From: a virus
Length of the DNA stretch: 41,657 nucleotides
Reading direction: 5' to 3' (one strand)
Virus record (IMG/VR): IMGVR_UViG_3300002231_001575
Span: 1-41,657 of that record
Below the pieces are notes generated by a model, which was not told the origin of the DNA, did no database searches, and was given only the letters and a program-made list of their open reading frames with translations. How positions within the stretch are numbered: the first letter of the stretch is position 1; the number at the start of each line of letters is the position of its first letter. Positions 1 to 7,824 of the stretch are shown here, in pieces. A program made the translations under genes and the position numbers.

Positions 1-1559
1 TCATCTACAAAACCATAAGGAAGCATTCTCTGGTCTTCGATTTCTAATTGTTCGCTCTGCATCTTTTTTCTCAGATCAACATCGGTCAATTCTCTAAAGT
101 AGCTTTGTTGACATAGCCAACCAAAAAGCACTAATGTCATTACCAAATCGTCATTATAGCCAGAGTCCGCTTGATAGCCATATCCTTTAGCCACAAATGA
201 TGTTAACTCGGATATAGTGTCAAAATCTTGAACAATTAACTTATCGCCTTCGACCATATTCTTTAAATTCAGACAGCCAATACTCTTGATTTTCTTTGAA
301 GTCTTAATTCCGACCTGAGACTTTCCGGTTCCAAATCCACCCGTCAACTGCTGACCAGCTCGACCACGAACTGAAAGCATGAGCATGTTTTCATATTCCA
401 AATCATGGTACAATATGTCAGAAACCTGTTGCCCGACATCATTAATCTCAACTAACACCCATGCATTATTGTAATGTGTGGCCACATCATATATGATTGA
501 TGGATATAGCATCGGCGAAATACTACTATTTCGATATTTGGCTACTTGCTTATAGGGCAACCCAGAAGAATCGAATATTGAAAATGCAGAGTAATCCAAA
601 TCTTCGCCGTGTGACACATCTACGACAATAGTATATATATGCCCCTCTATCGGTTGCTCGTATACATCCAAGTTATTGCGAACTTCAATCGGATCAATAA
701 ACGGCATACTTCTTAACTTTGTTGGGCTGATAAGTGTATTGATCGAACCAACAAACTCACACTCGAACTCTTGACGAAACTGATCTTCAGAAGTGTTCCG
801 AATCGTCATCTTCTTCCACTCTTCGTCCCGACCAGGCACCTCGTTCCACTGAACTTCTATCGGATTGTAATTGCTATTGCCGTCTACTGCATCCATCCAG
901 AGCTTGTAGAAGTGATTCATTCCATATGGAGTAGATACGATAATTACTTTAGTTGTTTCGCCAGACGAAATTGTGGGATACACAGAACTGAAGAACTCGT
1001 CTGCAATGTTCATTGGAACAAAAGCAAACTCGTCTAATAGAATCATGTTATATGTTCCACCACGAACCGCGCTCGATGATGTGGATGCAGCTACGACTTT
1101 CGATCCATTCTCAAGATGAATATCGCCTCGATTCCAAACTTTAATTCCTTGTTGTAGCCACTTGGGAAGATTCTCATATGCTAGTTGCAGCCTACCGAGA
1201 ATATCTCTCGCAAGAGATCCTTTGTTCGCAAGAATCGCAATGTTGACATCTTCGTTGAATAGAATATACCAAAGGAAATATGCACAGACTGTTGTAGTCT
1301 TTCCGCTCTGTCTAGGCAGCTTGGCAATCGAAAATCGATTATCATGAAATGAATCAATCATTTTTTCCTGAAACGGATACAGATCAAATGACACTAAACC
1401 ATGATCGACATGAACAATCTTGACATACGTCTTAACAAAGTATAATGGATCTTGGGAACATTTCACATATTCGGAAATTGTATCTTCAGTCCACTCAGTA
1501 GTTGCACCGGCAGGCTTTAATAATGGATTTCCTAAATATCCAGCATCATCCGTCGCCAT
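1..1559 (-). CDS. gp17: Terminase large subunit (gp17-like), 3' end cut by window edge
   Basis: This is the packaging motor ATPase and headful nuclease that docks on the portal and pumps DNA into the prohead. I translated it from the minus strand, ATG at 1557-1559; 519 codons are visible before the left edge, against 610 residues in T4 gp17. The ATPase part shows a Walker A motif LPRQSGKTT near residues 81-89, a Walker B motif MILLDEFAF near 172-180 and a coupling-motif-like VSTPYG near 208-213. The RNase-H-like nuclease shows its three acidic positions in IVVDVSHGED (about 311-320), WVLVEIND (about 367-374) and YNDDLVMT (about 468-475). The start overlaps the end of gp16 by 14 bases, suggesting translational coupling. 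The last visible residues, MLPYGFVD, resemble the family's C-terminal end, so probably only a short tail is missing. Identification is very secure. Confidence 0.97.
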   Translation of the reverse strand, partial: MATDDAGYLGNPLLKPAGATTEWTEDTISEYVKCSQDPLYFVKTYVKIVHVDHGLVSFDLYPFQEKMIDSFHDNRFSIAKLPRQSGKTTTVCAYFLWYILFNEDVNIAILANKGSLARDILGRLQLAYENLPKWLQQGIKVWNRGDIHLENGSKVVAASTSSSAVRGGTYNMILLDEFAFVPMNIADEFFSSVYPTISSGETTKVIIVSTPYGMNHFYKLWMDAVDGNSNYNPIEVQWNEVPGRDEEWKKMTIRNTSEDQFRQEFECEFVGSINTLISPTKLRSMPFIDPIEVRNNLDVYEQPIEGHIYTIVVDVSHGEDLDYSAFSIFDSSGLPYKQVAKYRNSSISPMLYPSIIYDVATHYNNAWVLVEINDVGQQVSDILYHDLEYENMLMLSVRGRAGQQLTGGFGTGKSQVGIKTSKKIKSIGCLNLKNMVEGDKLIVQDFDTISELTSFVAKGYGYQADSGYNDDLVMTLVLFGWLCQQSYFRELTDVDLRKKMQSEQLEIEDQRMLPYGFVD

Positions 1560-1917
1560 CAGTATCTACCTTACCTTTTAAAAATTTCTGTAGTTCATGT
1601 GTACTACCGACAAACAATGCATTGGTTACGGAGTTTGGTCCGCTCTTCTCTGGCTTTTTAATATCTTTCATGTCTTTTTGCAATTCGATGAGCTGCTTGT
1701 TTGCGTCTGCAACATTCTTAATGATTTGCCCAACAACTTCATATGCTCTAGGATGTTCACTTTCTTGAGCAAGCTCTAAAATTCCATCTAAAGCATCTGA
1801 TCCTTTACCAATAAGCTCTCTTAGATTTTCTCGGGAATATTCATAATCATTAGTCAAATCATCTTTTTCATCTGGTTCTTCTTTTAGTGCAGGAAGAACT
1901 TCTGTTTTTTCGCTCAT
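1546..1917 (-). CDS. gp16: Terminase small subunit (gp16-like)
   Basis: The small terminase recognises phage DNA and regulates the gp17 motor. This 123-residue protein has an acidic N-terminus, a central helical, probably coiled-coil stretch (about residues 60-90, IIKNVADANKQLIELQKDMK) and a short C-terminal tail. T4 gp16 is 164 residues, so this is a compact version like those of marine T4-like phages. The assignment rests on the helical composition, the size and the exact position between gp15 and gp17. GGGTGA lies a few bases upstream of the ATG as a plausible ribosome-binding site. Its last 14 bases overlap the start of gp17. Confidence 0.88.
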   Translation of the reverse strand: MSEKTEVLPALKEEPDEKDDLTNDYEYSRENLRELIGKGSDALDGILELAQESEHPRAYEVVGQIIKNVADANKQLIELQKDMKDIKKPEKSGPNSVTNALFVGSTHELQKFLKGKVDTDGDG

Positions 1918-1930
1918 AAATCACCCATTA

Positions 1931-3058
1931 TTATGCAGTATTTGGAAATAAAGTAATTGTTTGAATTATTCCATAATCCGAATTAGAACTAATCTCAGAA
2001 ACAGCTACAGACAATGCAAGATTAGTAGTTGGAAGACCGTCAGAGGTAAGACCAGGTTGAGTGTATATACGACTCATTACTCCAGTATTCGCATGAACTG
2101 ATGTATTATTAGATGCCAATTGACCATCGGCAATTCTCTCAGTATCATACAATGGATTAATATAAGTCAATGAGTATTGTGTATTCGCTGCTGGGACTTT
2201 ACTAAGAGCAGTTCCAAGTGTGGCCACCTGATCCACTCCACTATAATCTTGAACAACAGAGCGACTTCCGGAACCATCACCATTAATAATATCTAAGGTG
2301 CCTCCAACATAAAAATTATCAATCAGCGATGCTGTATTGGCTAAATGAATTTGAGTTGTAGTTCCACCCGAAATGGGCACTGCATTTCCAGTAATCGTTT
2401 CACTTGCTGTTGGAATATACATATCAATATATGCTTTTTTGATGATATTGCTATCGCGAACTGGACCGTATAAAACACCTTTCACAGTAAAATCTAACGT
2501 CCACACAATTGATCGAATTTGCTCATAGCTTCCTTCATAAGTTTCTTCTTTATTGATAGTATTCAATATAATAGGAACATCTAAATTGATATCCAATTCA
2601 GTAAGTTCTTTGATCGATACTGTAAATTCTGGAGTAAAAAATGGTAGAATTTGTTCCACAATCATCGAGGCATCACGATTATTTCGTGCATAAACATGTA
2701 AAGTAAAGAAGAAATCATACGGCACGGGAGACCAAGCATATGATTGCTTATCATCTGAAGAATTTGCCGCAGAGGTCGTCTTCTGCATCGTATTCAATTT
2801 ACGATCTGCTGCATAGACCATTGATACCAATTCATAAGACATTCTAGGCAATACAATTCCAGCATCATTCGTCAATGAAGGATCTTGTTCAATTCGTGCT
2901 AACCACTTTTCTTTTGGAGCATAAGATAAAGGAACATCAATTGTTTGTGTTTTCGTGCCAGCTGAATTTTTTCTCCAAATTTGAATAGAATTGAACAACG
3001 TACCGAACGCAACTACATATGATCTTATTGTTTCGTGTGAAAACGTAGTTCCTAACAT
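1931..3058 (-). CDS. gp15: Tail sheath stabiliser and completion protein (gp15-like)
   Basis: gp15 caps the distal end of the tail tube and sheath and joins the tail to the neck. The N-terminus MLGTTFSHETIRSYVVAFG followed by TLFNSIQI is the conserved gp15 opening. I chose the ATG at 3056-3058 because GGAG lies 7 bases upstream and the start overlaps the gp14 stop as TGATG; two in-frame upstream codons (TTG, GTG) are less likely. The product is 375 residues against 272 in T4. The extra length is a beta-rich insertion near residues 222-300 (VGGTLDIINGDGSGSRSVV) that resembles modules in the gp8-like and DUF4815 proteins. The C-terminus NSDYGIIQTITLFPNTA looks like the end of the core domain. 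Family assignment is strong; the role of the insertion is unknown. Confidence 0.93.
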   Translation of the reverse strand: MLGTTFSHETIRSYVVAFGTLFNSIQIWRKNSAGTKTQTIDVPLSYAPKEKWLARIEQDPSLTNDAGIVLPRMSYELVSMVYAADRKLNTMQKTTSAANSSDDKQSYAWSPVPYDFFFTLHVYARNNRDASMIVEQILPFFTPEFTVSIKELTELDINLDVPIILNTINKEETYEGSYEQIRSIVWTLDFTVKGVLYGPVRDSNIIKKAYIDMYIPTASETITGNAVPISGGTTTQIHLANTASLIDNFYVGGTLDIINGDGSGSRSVVQDYSGVDQVATLGTALSKVPAANTQYSLTYINPLYDTERIADGQLASNNTSVHANTGVMSRIYTQPGLTSDGLPTTNLALSVAVSEISSNSDYGIIQTITLFPNTA

Positions 3059-3714
3059 CACCAATCTCCAAAGACGTTATCAGTTGTGATCAATACAGTA
3101 TTCGCTTCAGCTTGAATCGTCTCATTATCATCTCCAGGACGAGTCAATGTCGTGCCAGACAAATAATTATTTGCTACGTCTGTATATATTCGATCCACAT
3201 CAGCTAAGCCCGTATTAATAACTTCATTTGAATATACAAACGATTCACATACCAAATCATAAACAGGCAAAGATCCTAAAGGATAAAACAGCGCCTCATT
3301 ATTCACGAACTTAATCTCGAATAATGCACCTGTTCCCTGTGCAGCTAACGGATACCAGACTAAATCGCCTTCGTATGGTCGAGTCCTATCCATCTCATAA
3401 CTATGAATTGTATCTAAAAATCGTCTCTGTGATACAGTGAAAGTCATTTCATTTCTGATCTGAATACCAAATCGACCCAAAAACTGTTGCTCACCACCAA
3501 AACCTTCTACGTCTTTTACATAAAACTCTAATGGAATTGCCTTTTCAAATTTAGAAAGCTGATCTTCACCATATAGCGAATCGGTGTTGACCTGTGTTCT
3601 GGGCAACCAAAACACATCAATACCATACATCTTAATCGCTTCTATGATAAGGTCTTCAACAAGTCTTTGCTCAGTGCTATTTTCGTAATTGTTTATATAT
3701 ACATTTGTTGGCAT
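3058..3714 (-). CDS. gp14: Neck protein (gp14-like)
   Basis: gp14 with gp13 forms the neck that closes the filled head and receives the tail. The 218-residue protein begins MPTNVYINNYENSTEQRLVE and continues with IEAIKMYGIDVFWLPRTQVN, the typical gp14 N-terminal region. Further on, RFGIQIRNEMTFTVSQRRF and GDLVWYPLA also fit this family. T4 gp14 is 256 residues. It starts 3 bases after the gp13 stop and its stop overlaps the gp15 start, so gp13-gp14-gp15 form one tightly coupled block as in other T4-like genomes. Confidence 0.93.
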   Translation of the reverse strand: MPTNVYINNYENSTEQRLVEDLIIEAIKMYGIDVFWLPRTQVNTDSLYGEDQLSKFEKAIPLEFYVKDVEGFGGEQQFLGRFGIQIRNEMTFTVSQRRFLDTIHSYEMDRTRPYEGDLVWYPLAAQGTGALFEIKFVNNEALFYPLGSLPVYDLVCESFVYSNEVINTGLADVDRIYTDVANNYLSGTTLTRPGDDNETIQAEANTVLITTDNVFGDW

Positions 3715-3717
3715 TGG

Positions 3718-4731
3718 TTACCCCATCATCATATCTACAGGTAACTCAAACTTCAACTGCATCTCTTCTCTCAACCTTTCGATTTCTTCTTTTGCGTCAT
3801 CTAAGATTTGTCTACCGTTAAGTGTCACACCACCAGGCATCGGAACACCATCATACTTTGAAAGATTCATTCCCCATTGTCGTTTGATGAGTGCAGTACA
3901 ATATTGCTTTAGCCATAAATCATTATACACATCTGTATATGAATTAGGATCTAATACTCTAAAAGTATCGACAACAATGTAATCACCCTTACGCGCATCA
4001 TCATCCCAATCAATATCTAAATGTAATCGGTCTTCATGTCGATTATATCGTATAATAGGCTCACCACCAAGCAATTCATTTATCAATTGATAATTCTGCA
4101 TTTTCATTTGATATGAAAGTAGTTCATATCCACCACCCAACCTAAAGGTAGTCACATCATTGAGATGCATTTGATAACGAACATCAAACATACCTACGGT
4201 TGTGCTATCGTTTAAGCTGAAAATTCTTGTCACACCAATTACGTCATTAGGTAGTGTGATATAATGGAAATCTAAAGCACCTCGTTCCATATAATCCGAT
4301 TCAGTTGAAGATGTGACTAATGTGCCTACTGGTAAACCGAGGGAGTTGACAACAGTTTCTCCGCTCGAAAAAAGAGGAAAAGAATAACCATTTGCTGCTT
4401 CGTCGTTTACCGCAGCATAAATCCAGTTTCCATTGTCGGAAACATAATCACTCTTAAATGTTGCATTCGCACCACTTGTCGATCCCTGTAGCTCGCCCGT
4501 AACCCAAGTGTTACCAGAAACATTAGACGTAAACTTGAGAACAGAATGATTTAAAACATACTTTTCATATGATTTGATCGTTGCGTCATAATGATATTCT
4601 TGATAAATTTCTAGAGCTTCGTCAATACGATCTTCAACCTGATCGTCATCTACGTTAATTTCGATAACTGGTTTACCCAATCGACGTAAACAATACTCTT
4701 TAAGTTCTGCACGAGAAGATGGCTTTGCCAT
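3718..4731 (-). CDS. gp13: Neck protein (gp13-like) with inserted module
   Basis: gp13 is the neck/head-completion protein that connects the portal vertex to the tail. The N-terminus (SRAELKEYCLRRLGKPVIEI, then DDQVEDRIDEALEIYQEYH) and the C-terminal block (WLKQYCTALIKRQWGMNLSK, then MPGGVTLNGRQILDDAKEEI) are diagnostic. T4 gp13 is 309 residues; this is 337. Residues about 68-148 hold a segment rich in G, S, T and N (VSGNTWVTGELQGSTSGANA) that interrupts the usual run from the N-terminal helices to LDFHYITLPNDVIGVTRIF, so I infer a surface insertion. AAGGAAGA precedes the ATG and overlaps the end of the upstream BppU-like gene. Confidence 0.95.
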   Translation of the reverse strand: MAKPSSRAELKEYCLRRLGKPVIEINVDDDQVEDRIDEALEIYQEYHYDATIKSYEKYVLNHSVLKFTSNVSGNTWVTGELQGSTSGANATFKSDYVSDNGNWIYAAVNDEAANGYSFPLFSSGETVVNSLGLPVGTLVTSSTESDYMERGALDFHYITLPNDVIGVTRIFSLNDSTTVGMFDVRYQMHLNDVTTFRLGGGYELLSYQMKMQNYQLINELLGGEPIIRYNRHEDRLHLDIDWDDDARKGDYIVVDTFRVLDPNSYTDVYNDLWLKQYCTALIKRQWGMNLSKYDGVPMPGGVTLNGRQILDDAKEEIERLREEMQLKFELPVDMMMG

Positions 4732-4741
4732 TTATTCTTCC

Positions 4742-5089
4742 TTATACTTTTGTGATCTGGGGATTAACAGTAATCATTCCCTCATAGATTCTTGTAATTT
4801 TGTCATCATCACCAGTTAATTCAATATCATACAAATAACGACCATCAGTGAGATTCGCAGTCATTGTATTTGCCATCGTAAGATATAAACGACCATCAGT
4901 ATTTGCGGTATGAATATTAACTGTAATTGTTGCTTTTACTATAGAGGAAGAATACGACCGTCGAATCTGAGATGCAGCCGATTTATAGTCCACCATATTA
5001 AGTACAGTCGTTCCGTTTGCATAATAAGCGGTAAGATTTGCAGACCAATCTGCTCCTTGATCTACACTCAGATTATATACTTTTGCCAT
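4742..5089 (-). CDS. BppU-like N-terminal-domain virion protein
   Basis: This 115-residue beta-rich protein starts MAKVYNLSVDQGADWSANL and contains LYLTMANTMTANLTDGRYLY followed by DIELT, ending RIYEGMITVNPQI. The pattern (a polymerisation-like immunoglobulin fold with 'L-T-x-G-x-Y-x-Y-D-I' and 'R-I-x-E-G-x-x-x-V-x-P') matches the small BppU N-terminal-type proteins in marine T4-like phages and in baseplate upper proteins of other tailed phages. It is probably a structural adaptor in the fibre or neck region. It is preceded by an exact late promoter box 28 bases upstream of its ATG and by GAGGAAA as a ribosome-binding site, so it likely heads the neck/terminase transcript. Confidence 0.7.
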   Translation of the reverse strand: MAKVYNLSVDQGADWSANLTAYYANGTTVLNMVDYKSAASQIRRSYSSSIVKATITVNIHTANTDGRLYLTMANTMTANLTDGRYLYDIELTGDDDKITRIYEGMITVNPQITKV

Positions 5090-5117
5090 GTTGGTTTCCT
5101 CTGCCCTATCTTTATTC

Positions 5118-5125
5118 TATTTATA
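5118..5125 (-). promoter_or_regulatory. T4-type late promoter box TATAAATA
   Basis: On the minus strand this reads exactly TATAAATA, the -10 consensus of T4 late promoters recognised by the gp55 sigma factor. It lies in one of the longest intergenic gaps (5090-5152), 28 bases upstream of the 4742-5089 gene. One of only two exact copies I found; both sit at nearly the same distance from a start codon. Confidence 0.8.
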
Positions 5126-5152
5126 CGGCAGAGATATTGAATCTATCGACCT

Positions 5153-5623
5153 TTATACAAACACAATTTCACTGTCAGATACAATCTCATCCGAGTTAAT
5201 TTCCTCAAACGTATTTGAATCGACTTTCATATCTTTAGCATTAGAAATCACAGTGATGAATTGATCTTGAGTATTCGGATCTAATATCATATCAACATGT
5301 TCTGGCGTATGCCATTTTTCTAATACTTCTCTCTTTTTTGGATACAAAGCAATAACCCTATAGGGAGCCTCCGTTGTTACAACCGACAAAGGAGTATCAG
5401 CATCTACAAAACGAACACTAGGAGACCCAGATGATGGGAACGAACCAACTTCAGGCAAATGCATTGTAGAATTTCCTGTGTAAAAAAATGCCACAACATC
5501 AGTTGGCCATTGCGCGGCTAAACTTCCATCATCTGCACATGCCGACATTCCCTGATCTATTTGATTTATATCAATTACTGACATTACATGATCTTGCGTC
5601 GTTATTACTAACAATTGTCTCAT
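5153..5623 (-). CDS. Hypothetical virion-associated protein, acidic C-terminus
   Basis: A 156-residue protein I do not recognise. It begins MRQLLVITTQDHVMSVIDIN, has a probable beta-rich core with AQWPTDVVAFFYTGNSTMHL near residue 40, then PYRVIALYPKKREVLEKWHT near residue 87, and ends in an acidic tail (SDEIVSDSEIVFV). No signal peptide or membrane segment is evident. Its ATG overlaps the stop of the preceding gene as ATGA, so it is translationally coupled to it. Its place between the glycine-rich adhesin and the neck genes suggests a fibre accessory or assembly protein, but the sequence alone does not show a function. Confidence 0.6.
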   Translation of the reverse strand: MRQLLVITTQDHVMSVIDINQIDQGMSACADDGSLAAQWPTDVVAFFYTGNSTMHLPEVGSFPSSGSPSVRFVDADTPLSVVTTEAPYRVIALYPKKREVLEKWHTPEHVDMILDPNTQDQFITVISNAKDMKVDSNTFEEINSDEIVSDSEIVFV

Positions 5624-6090
5624 AACAGTAAACCCTCTGTAATTTTTGTTTCAATATCAGAAAGCGTTATTGTCGAATTCCCTGGAGTTTCGTCATAATT
5701 CAATTTAGGTGTAGCTTGAAAGTTTGAAAAATCTTTATGAAATTCAGTCAACTTAGAATCTGATGATAGCATCTGAGAGCGTATCGAAGAATTCGGTATT
5801 AGTTCATTCATCAAAACAGTGTCATCTAATAGAAACGAAACAGTAAATGCAGCCTTTGCATTATTAATTGAAGTACAATTCAATTTCTCATTAATAGGAA
5901 CTCGATACAAACCAATAGACTCCAAGTTTGAGGAAGATGTTTGATCTGTTCCTATGGAAAGATCACCTGTACCCAAAATAACCGTGTATAGTTTACTAAA
6001 TGAAAAATCATATGAAAGACTTTCATTAGAATCTAATAGATTAAAAATATGAAAAGAATAAGTGTCTTTATAAACTTTTATATTTGCCAT
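5620..6090 (-). CDS. Hypothetical protein in adhesin cluster
   Basis: A 156-residue protein of unknown function. It opens MANIKVYKDTYSFHIFNLLD and is rich in S, L, N and T, with predicted alternating strands (FSKLYTVILGTGDLSIGTDQ) and a more helical second half (FHKDFSNFQATPKLNYDETP). There is no transmembrane segment. GGAGAATAAATT before the ATG is a good ribosome-binding site that overlaps the end of the upstream gene. It forms a compact unit with the two flanking unknown genes downstream of the glycine-rich adhesin, so a role in adhesin folding or attachment is possible but is only inference. Confidence 0.6.
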   Translation of the reverse strand: MANIKVYKDTYSFHIFNLLDSNESLSYDFSFSKLYTVILGTGDLSIGTDQTSSSNLESIGLYRVPINEKLNCTSINNAKAAFTVSFLLDDTVLMNELIPNSSIRSQMLSSDSKLTEFHKDFSNFQATPKLNYDETPGNSTITLSDIETKITEGLLL

Positions 6091-6093
6091 AAT

Positions 6094-6321
6094 TTATTCT
6101 CCAGTTGTATGAATTACGAGTGGAGGCTGATCTTTCAGTCTGAATTCACTAACAATACGTTTCACTTTATTCCTTATCCAATCCATATCAGCATTTCCAT
6201 TACTATCAAGCTGCAATCCTATATTGTTCTGATCTACTATTAGTGTATTATTATCATTCACGCTAATCACACATTCAAGATTTTCGATACTTATACTATG
6301 TATAGTTACTTCCACTGCCAT
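6094..6321 (-). CDS. Small hypothetical protein in adhesin cluster
   Basis: A 75-residue protein starting MAVEVTIHSISIENLECVIS with a beta-like first half (VNDNNTLIVDQNNIGLQLD) and a short basic amphipathic helix (WIRNKVKRIVSEFRLKDQP). I do not recognise a family. Its ATG directly abuts the TAA of the glycine-rich adhesin gene and 3 bases separate it from the next gene, so it is certainly co-transcribed with them. Its small size and location directly after the adhesin resemble those of fibre-assembly helpers, but no motif supports that. Confidence 0.55.
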   Translation of the reverse strand: MAVEVTIHSISIENLECVISVNDNNTLIVDQNNIGLQLDSNGNADMDWIRNKVKRIVSEFRLKDQPPLVIHTTGE

Positions 6322-7437
6322 TTAATATGTCCCATCTCGACCCTTTACGCTTCCGGCCGCACCTTGATTAGTGACTGTTATCGATCCACCTGACGTAGGA
6401 TTGAGAAATCCAGACTGCAAAGTTTTAACTAATCCAGCCACACCTCCTGCTCCTGGTGTTCCGTCACTGCCGCTGGCAACTCCAGCAGAACCAGAAGATG
6501 CCCGAGCGCCGCCAACACCTCCTGCTGTTGGGTTCGTGTCGCCGGCGCCGCCGCCACCACCACCGCCACCGGATAAAATAAAACCTCCAGGCTTATTAAC
6601 AATACTTAATGTCGGCCCTTTTGCTGGAACTGAAACATCATAATACTTTCTATTAAAAATGGCAAAACAATCTCCTCCTGGGCTGCCGGCCGTCGCTGCT
6701 CGAACTGGCGTACCGCCTTGGGATCCAATACCGCCGGCGCCGCCTGCAAATGCAGTACCCGTTGCACCAGTGCCCCCGCCGACACCACCTGTACCTCCAA
6801 CTCTACCTGCGCCTCCGCCGCCGCCGCCTCCAGATTGATTATTCTTTCCGTCGCTCATAATTTGGCCTTTGCCGCCGAAGCCTCCTCGACCAATTGTGTT
6901 TCCACTATTTTCAATAGTCACTAATAAATTAGCAGAAGCATATTCAGTGAATGCTTGATTAGCCTGAGGAGAATTTGGCAATTCTCCACTAATAACCCTA
7001 AATGAAGGTTGTATAGCAGCCAAAAAGTCTGTATTACTTCCAACAACCACCGTACTTGGAATAACAATCGTTACATCCAAATTTGCCGAAATTGGTCTTG
7101 CTCTTTTCACTTTACCTATAGCAGGGTCATCATATATATAATTAGACCAAGTGTGTGTAGCATTACCCGTTGCACGATATGCCGAAAACGGATCTGTCGT
7201 TGGATTTCCCGGGTCGGATCCAGCAGCAGCCGTTGAAGACGATCCCCCCGACCAATTAACGAATGAATATGGAAAATCTATATTGTAATAGTTTCCATCA
7301 GAATTTAAGCGTTCAAACGTATCAGTATCTAGGGTTAATGTCAATTTATAATGAGTTGATGGCTCAGATGGAGACGGGCCCGTAGTATCGTCCGAATCAA
7401 TTCTCTTTGAAACTGATATAGAATTACTAATTTTCAT
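6322..7437 (-). CDS. Glycine-rich receptor-binding adhesin-like protein
   Basis: A 371-residue protein with two parts. Residues 1 to about 175 are beta-rich and not recognised (LTLTLDTDTFERL near 33-45, THTWSNYIYDDPAIGKVKRA further on). Residues about 178-371 are dominated by glycine-rich blocks such as RGGFGGKG, SGGGGGGGAG, GGTGGVGGGTGATG and LSGGGGGGGGAG, separated by short non-repetitive strands. Such blocks are the hallmark of polyglycine-II sandwich adhesins at the tip of T-even long tail fibres (gp38 of T2 and of Salmonella phage S16). The glycine codons make this stretch locally GC-rich in an otherwise AT-rich window. It follows a spike-base-like gene by 18 bases and both fibre genes lie upstream, so I infer it sits at a fibre or spike tip. 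Host receptor unknown. Confidence 0.75.
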   Translation of the reverse strand: MKISNSISVSKRIDSDDTTGPSPSEPSTHYKLTLTLDTDTFERLNSDGNYYNIDFPYSFVNWSGGSSSTAAAGSDPGNPTTDPFSAYRATGNATHTWSNYIYDDPAIGKVKRARPISANLDVTIVIPSTVVVGSNTDFLAAIQPSFRVISGELPNSPQANQAFTEYASANLLVTIENSGNTIGRGGFGGKGQIMSDGKNNQSGGGGGGGAGRVGGTGGVGGGTGATGTAFAGGAGGIGSQGGTPVRAATAGSPGGDCFAIFNRKYYDVSVPAKGPTLSIVNKPGGFILSGGGGGGGGAGDTNPTAGGVGGARASSGSAGVASGSDGTPGAGGVAGLVKTLQSGFLNPTSGGSITVTNQGAAGSVKGRDGTY

Positions 7438-7455
7438 AATAGTATTACTACTCTA

Positions 7456-7782
7456 TCAATATAAGCCAATAACGTGAGTCGCCGAAGTATCAGAAGCATG
7501 TACAACTGCTACACGAACAGGAAGGACAGATCCAACCGAAACATTGACGAATTGTACATTTGCTCCCATGCTAGAAGTATTTGAGGGATCAAGCGTATTA
7601 CCGACAAGCCTTACCTTAACATTTGCAGTGGTATCAGATAATGCCGCACCACAACCAATATAAAGAGCCCTCACAGGAATAGACAATTCTGCCTCATCAG
7701 TAGGTGTAATTGCCATAGCATACTTCGCAGGAGCTTCTAAATTATTTTCAAAATATTTAAATCTATCATCCGTAAGTGCCAT
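7456..7782 (-). CDS. Spike base protein, RCAP_Rcc01079 (GTA) family-like
   Basis: A 108-residue protein whose layout matches the spike base family named after rcc01079 of the Rhodobacter capsulatus gene transfer agent: an N-terminal NLEAPAKYAMAITPTDEAEL, then IPVRALYIGCGAAL, then a beta strand pair ending SVGSVLPVRVAVVHASDTSA and VIGLY. In the GTA, this protein anchors head spikes. Here it lies between a fibre gene and the glycine-rich adhesin, so it could anchor that adhesin to the particle. AAGGATAAATCAA before the ATG is a ribosome-binding site, and a late-promoter-like box lies 34 bases upstream. Family assignment is from remembered pattern, without an alignment. Confidence 0.72.
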   Translation of the reverse strand: MALTDDRFKYFENNLEAPAKYAMAITPTDEAELSIPVRALYIGCGAALSDTTANVKVRLVGNTLDPSNTSSMGANVQFVNVSVGSVLPVRVAVVHASDTSATHVIGLY

Positions 7783-7816
7783 TTGATTTATCCTTATAAA
7801 ACTCTAAGATTATTAA

Positions 7817-7824
7817 TATTTATG
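7817..7824 (-). promoter_or_regulatory. Candidate late promoter box CATAAATA
   Basis: Minus strand reads CATAAATA, one mismatch from the T4 late consensus. It overlaps the end of the fibre gene and lies 34 bases upstream of the spike-base start codon. This spacing is close to that of the exact boxes, which supports it, but an AT-rich genome yields such octamers by chance. Confidence 0.45.

Noticed and set aside
771-1768. Several plus-strand frames at the left end
   Set aside because: They oppose the terminase genes, whose ATPase and nuclease motifs are clear on the minus strand.
6371-6643. Plus-strand proline-rich 90-residue open frame
   Set aside because: It is the complement of the polyglycine tract (GGN glycine codons read as CCN proline on the other strand) and has no independent support.
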